Shown piece after piece: positions 43,144-44,707 of a stretch of DNA of 44,707 nucleotides. Made by a program: the position numbers and the translations under genes. Source of the DNA: RGVD01 sp040403075 (lineage in GTDB: Bacteria; Bacteroidota; Bacteroidia; UKL13-3); assembly GCA_040403075.1 (NCBI GenBank), contig JBBALJ010000016.1, positions 1 through 44,707 of the forward strand, given 5' to 3'. A model generated the notes under the pieces. That model was not told the DNA's origin and did no database searches. It saw nothing but the letters and a program-made list of their open reading frames with translations. The first letter of the stretch is position 1. Every line of letters starts with the position of its first letter.

Positions 43144-44707
43144 ATGAAACTATATATTAGTAAAAATGATTTAAAAACGTGGATTATTTGCATCGCGCTT
43201 TTTTTATTAAGTACCCCAAATACCCAAGCACAAGAAGCAAAAGAAGTCATTAAAAACTATATTCAGGCGCAAGCTAAAGACAATTCAATTGATCCAAGAG
43301 ATTTTTCTGAGTGGACATTGTCAGATGAATATACAGACAAAGGCACAGGAATAACCCATGCCTATATGCAACAAATGTACCATGGCATACCCATTTTTAA
43401 TGCCATTAGTGTTGTGGCTATTAAAGATTCTAAAGTAGCTGTTTTCAGACCGGGAATTGTTCCTTATCTTACAAAAAGAGTAAAAACCGATATGCCCACT
43501 TTAAGTCCTGAAGAGGGTATAAATGCAGCATTGGCGCATATTAAGAAAAAAAGTAGAAACCTAACTTTAGTTGAAAAAGACGATTCAAAGCGCAAATATG
43601 TATTCACTGATAAAAGTGTTTCTGTGAGTCCTATTGAGGTTCAATTGGTGTATGTTGCCAAAGACGACAAAGTGCTATTATCTTGGAATGTAAGTGTTGA
43701 ATTGATTGAAGAACCACATTGGTGGAATATCAGGATTGATGCAGTTAAGGGTAAATTTATCGAGAAGAATGATTTCACTAGGTCATGTGATTTTGGAGTA
43801 GCCCCTGCAAGCGCAATGGCTCCGCCACCTCCTGCCCCTTTAGCTCCTGATTACAGGGTATTTGTTTTCCCAACAGAATCCCCAACATTTACCTCCCCAT
43901 CGGGTGCAAGAACTTTAATTTCAAACCCATCAGATCCAGTTGCTTCACCATATGGTTGGCATGATATTGATGGAGTGGCCGGTGCTGAATACACCATTAC
44001 TAGAGGTAATAATGTTTATGCCTATGAGGATAGAAACAATGATAACCTACCTGGCTACTCTCCTGACGGAACATCTAACCTTGTTTTTGATTCAGTATAT
44101 TCTATAACGAATGTTCCTCTTCTTAATCAAAATGCGTCAGTAACAAATTTGTTTTATGTAAACAATTTTGTTCACGACTATCTATATCATTTAGGATTTG
44201 ACGAAGTTTCTGGTAACTTTCAACAAAACAACTATGGACATGGCGGACTTGCAGCAGATTATGTAAATGCAGAAGGATTTGATGGTGGAGGAACGAATAA
44301 TGCCAACTTCTCTACTCCTGTTGATGGCCAAAAGCCTAGAATGCAAATGTATTTGTTCAACTATACCACTCCCAATCGTGATGGCTCACTTGACAATGCC
44401 ATTGTTTCTCATGAATTTGGACATGGTGTTTCTAATCGATTAACAGGTGGACCTTCAAATGCAAGTTGTTTGGCAAATGCAGAACAAGGTGGCGAAGGCT
44501 GGAGCGACTGGTTGTCACTTATGCTTACTATAAAACCAGGTGATGTGGGTGCAACCCCGAGGGGAATGGGTACATATGTGCTTGGGCAAGCAACTACAGG
44601 TGCCGGTATAAGAAGATATCCTTATAGCACTGATATGACTGTTAACCCTCAGAACTATGCGAATATTGCCAACACAACAAGTGGTTCTGAAGTGCATAAC
44701 ATGGGCG
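43144..44707 (+). CDS. Fungalysin-type (M36) metallopeptidase, partial
   Basis: This is the first 521 codons of a secreted zinc peptidase that runs off the right edge. A signal peptide MKLYISKNDLKTWIICIALF ends TQAQ. A propeptide with FTP/PepSY-like features (GITHAYMQQMYHGIPIFNAI, LTKRVKTDMPTLSPEEGI) precedes the catalytic domain. The zinc site is HEFGH (H423, E424, H427) with the third ligand E451 in GGEGWSDW, typical of M36. A PPPPAP-like linker is near residues 223-231. Homologues in Bacteroidota often end in T9SS domains, which cannot be checked here. Confidence 0.92.
   Translation, partial: MKLYISKNDLKTWIICIALFLLSTPNTQAQEAKEVIKNYIQAQAKDNSIDPRDFSEWTLSDEYTDKGTGITHAYMQQMYHGIPIFNAISVVAIKDSKVAVFRPGIVPYLTKRVKTDMPTLSPEEGINAALAHIKKKSRNLTLVEKDDSKRKYVFTDKSVSVSPIEVQLVYVAKDDKVLLSWNVSVELIEEPHWWNIRIDAVKGKFIEKNDFTRSCDFGVAPASAMAPPPPAPLAPDYRVFVFPTESPTFTSPSGARTLISNPSDPVASPYGWHDIDGVAGAEYTITRGNNVYAYEDRNNDNLPGYSPDGTSNLVFDSVYSITNVPLLNQNASVTNLFYVNNFVHDYLYHLGFDEVSGNFQQNNYGHGGLAADYVNAEGFDGGGTNNANFSTPVDGQKPRMQMYLFNYTTPNRDGSLDNAIVSHEFGHGVSNRLTGGPSNASCLANAEQGGEGWSDWLSLMLTIKPGDVGATPRGMGTYVLGQATTGAGIRRYPYSTDMTVNPQNYANIANTTSGSEVHNMG

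Overview
The window comes from an AT-rich member of the Bacteroidota, probably an aquatic Chitinophagales/Sphingobacteria-like or flavobacteria-like organism. The evidence is type IX secretion sorting domains (LYPNPSNG-type), a giant C25 peptidase of the PorU2 type, a PCMD-family surface protein, -7 boxes of the TAnnTTTG type, an absence of Shine-Dalgarno sequences, and proteorhodopsin with Met at the tuning position. Assignments rest on motif reading only; no database search was run. No rRNA, tRNA or CRISPR array was recognised.

Layout. 1-6039 (minus): a SUF iron-sulfur operon, sufB-sufC-sufD-[broken GxxExxY gene]-sufS-sufE-DUF59 (the last cut by the window edge), with inverted-repeat spacers between several genes. 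6040-11195: a sparse region with an amber-interrupted membrane protein, a lipoprotein, and a secreted multicopper oxidase paired with a PCMD protein, both carrying C-terminal sorting domains. 11367-16946 (minus): housekeeping genes efp, ridA, a TlpA-like lipoprotein, gatB and a PIN-PhoH ATPase, with a hairpin-repeat array between the last two.

17398-20216 (plus): the phototrophy locus. A DTE-type proton-pumping rhodopsin has its own promoter and a strong terminator. It is followed by a single 668-residue protein that joins a lycopene beta-cyclase to a Blh-type beta-carotene 15,15'-dioxygenase. This one polypeptide should turn lycopene into beta-carotene and then into retinal for the neighbouring pump. 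The rhodopsin also has glycine at the position that opens the carotenoid-antenna window in xanthorhodopsin.

20217-23986 is a repeat-rich insertion hot-spot. It holds a toxin-antitoxin pair with a frameshifted PIN toxin between 88-bp repeats, two glycosyltransferase-like genes between 41-bp repeats, and a REP-associated transposase (RAYT) element between 70-bp repeats with a truncated second copy. 23987-26802: a GSCFA protein and dnaX, which is split by an A10 slippery run and needs a -1 shift for the long (tau-like) form. 27099-32126 (minus): the C25 peptidase PorU2.

32303-40214: a VOC lipoprotein, a Tat-exported pirin, and then a tightly packed co-directional run of nine small genes (EreA/ChaN-like, GNAT, membrane protein, PhnB-like VOC, DinB-like, DUF1801, DUF6265, methyltransferase, DHFR/RibD-like) ending at one bidirectional terminator. 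40230-42497 (minus): aconitase. 42642-44707: a small unknown gene and the first part of an M36 fungalysin-type metallopeptidase that runs off the right edge.
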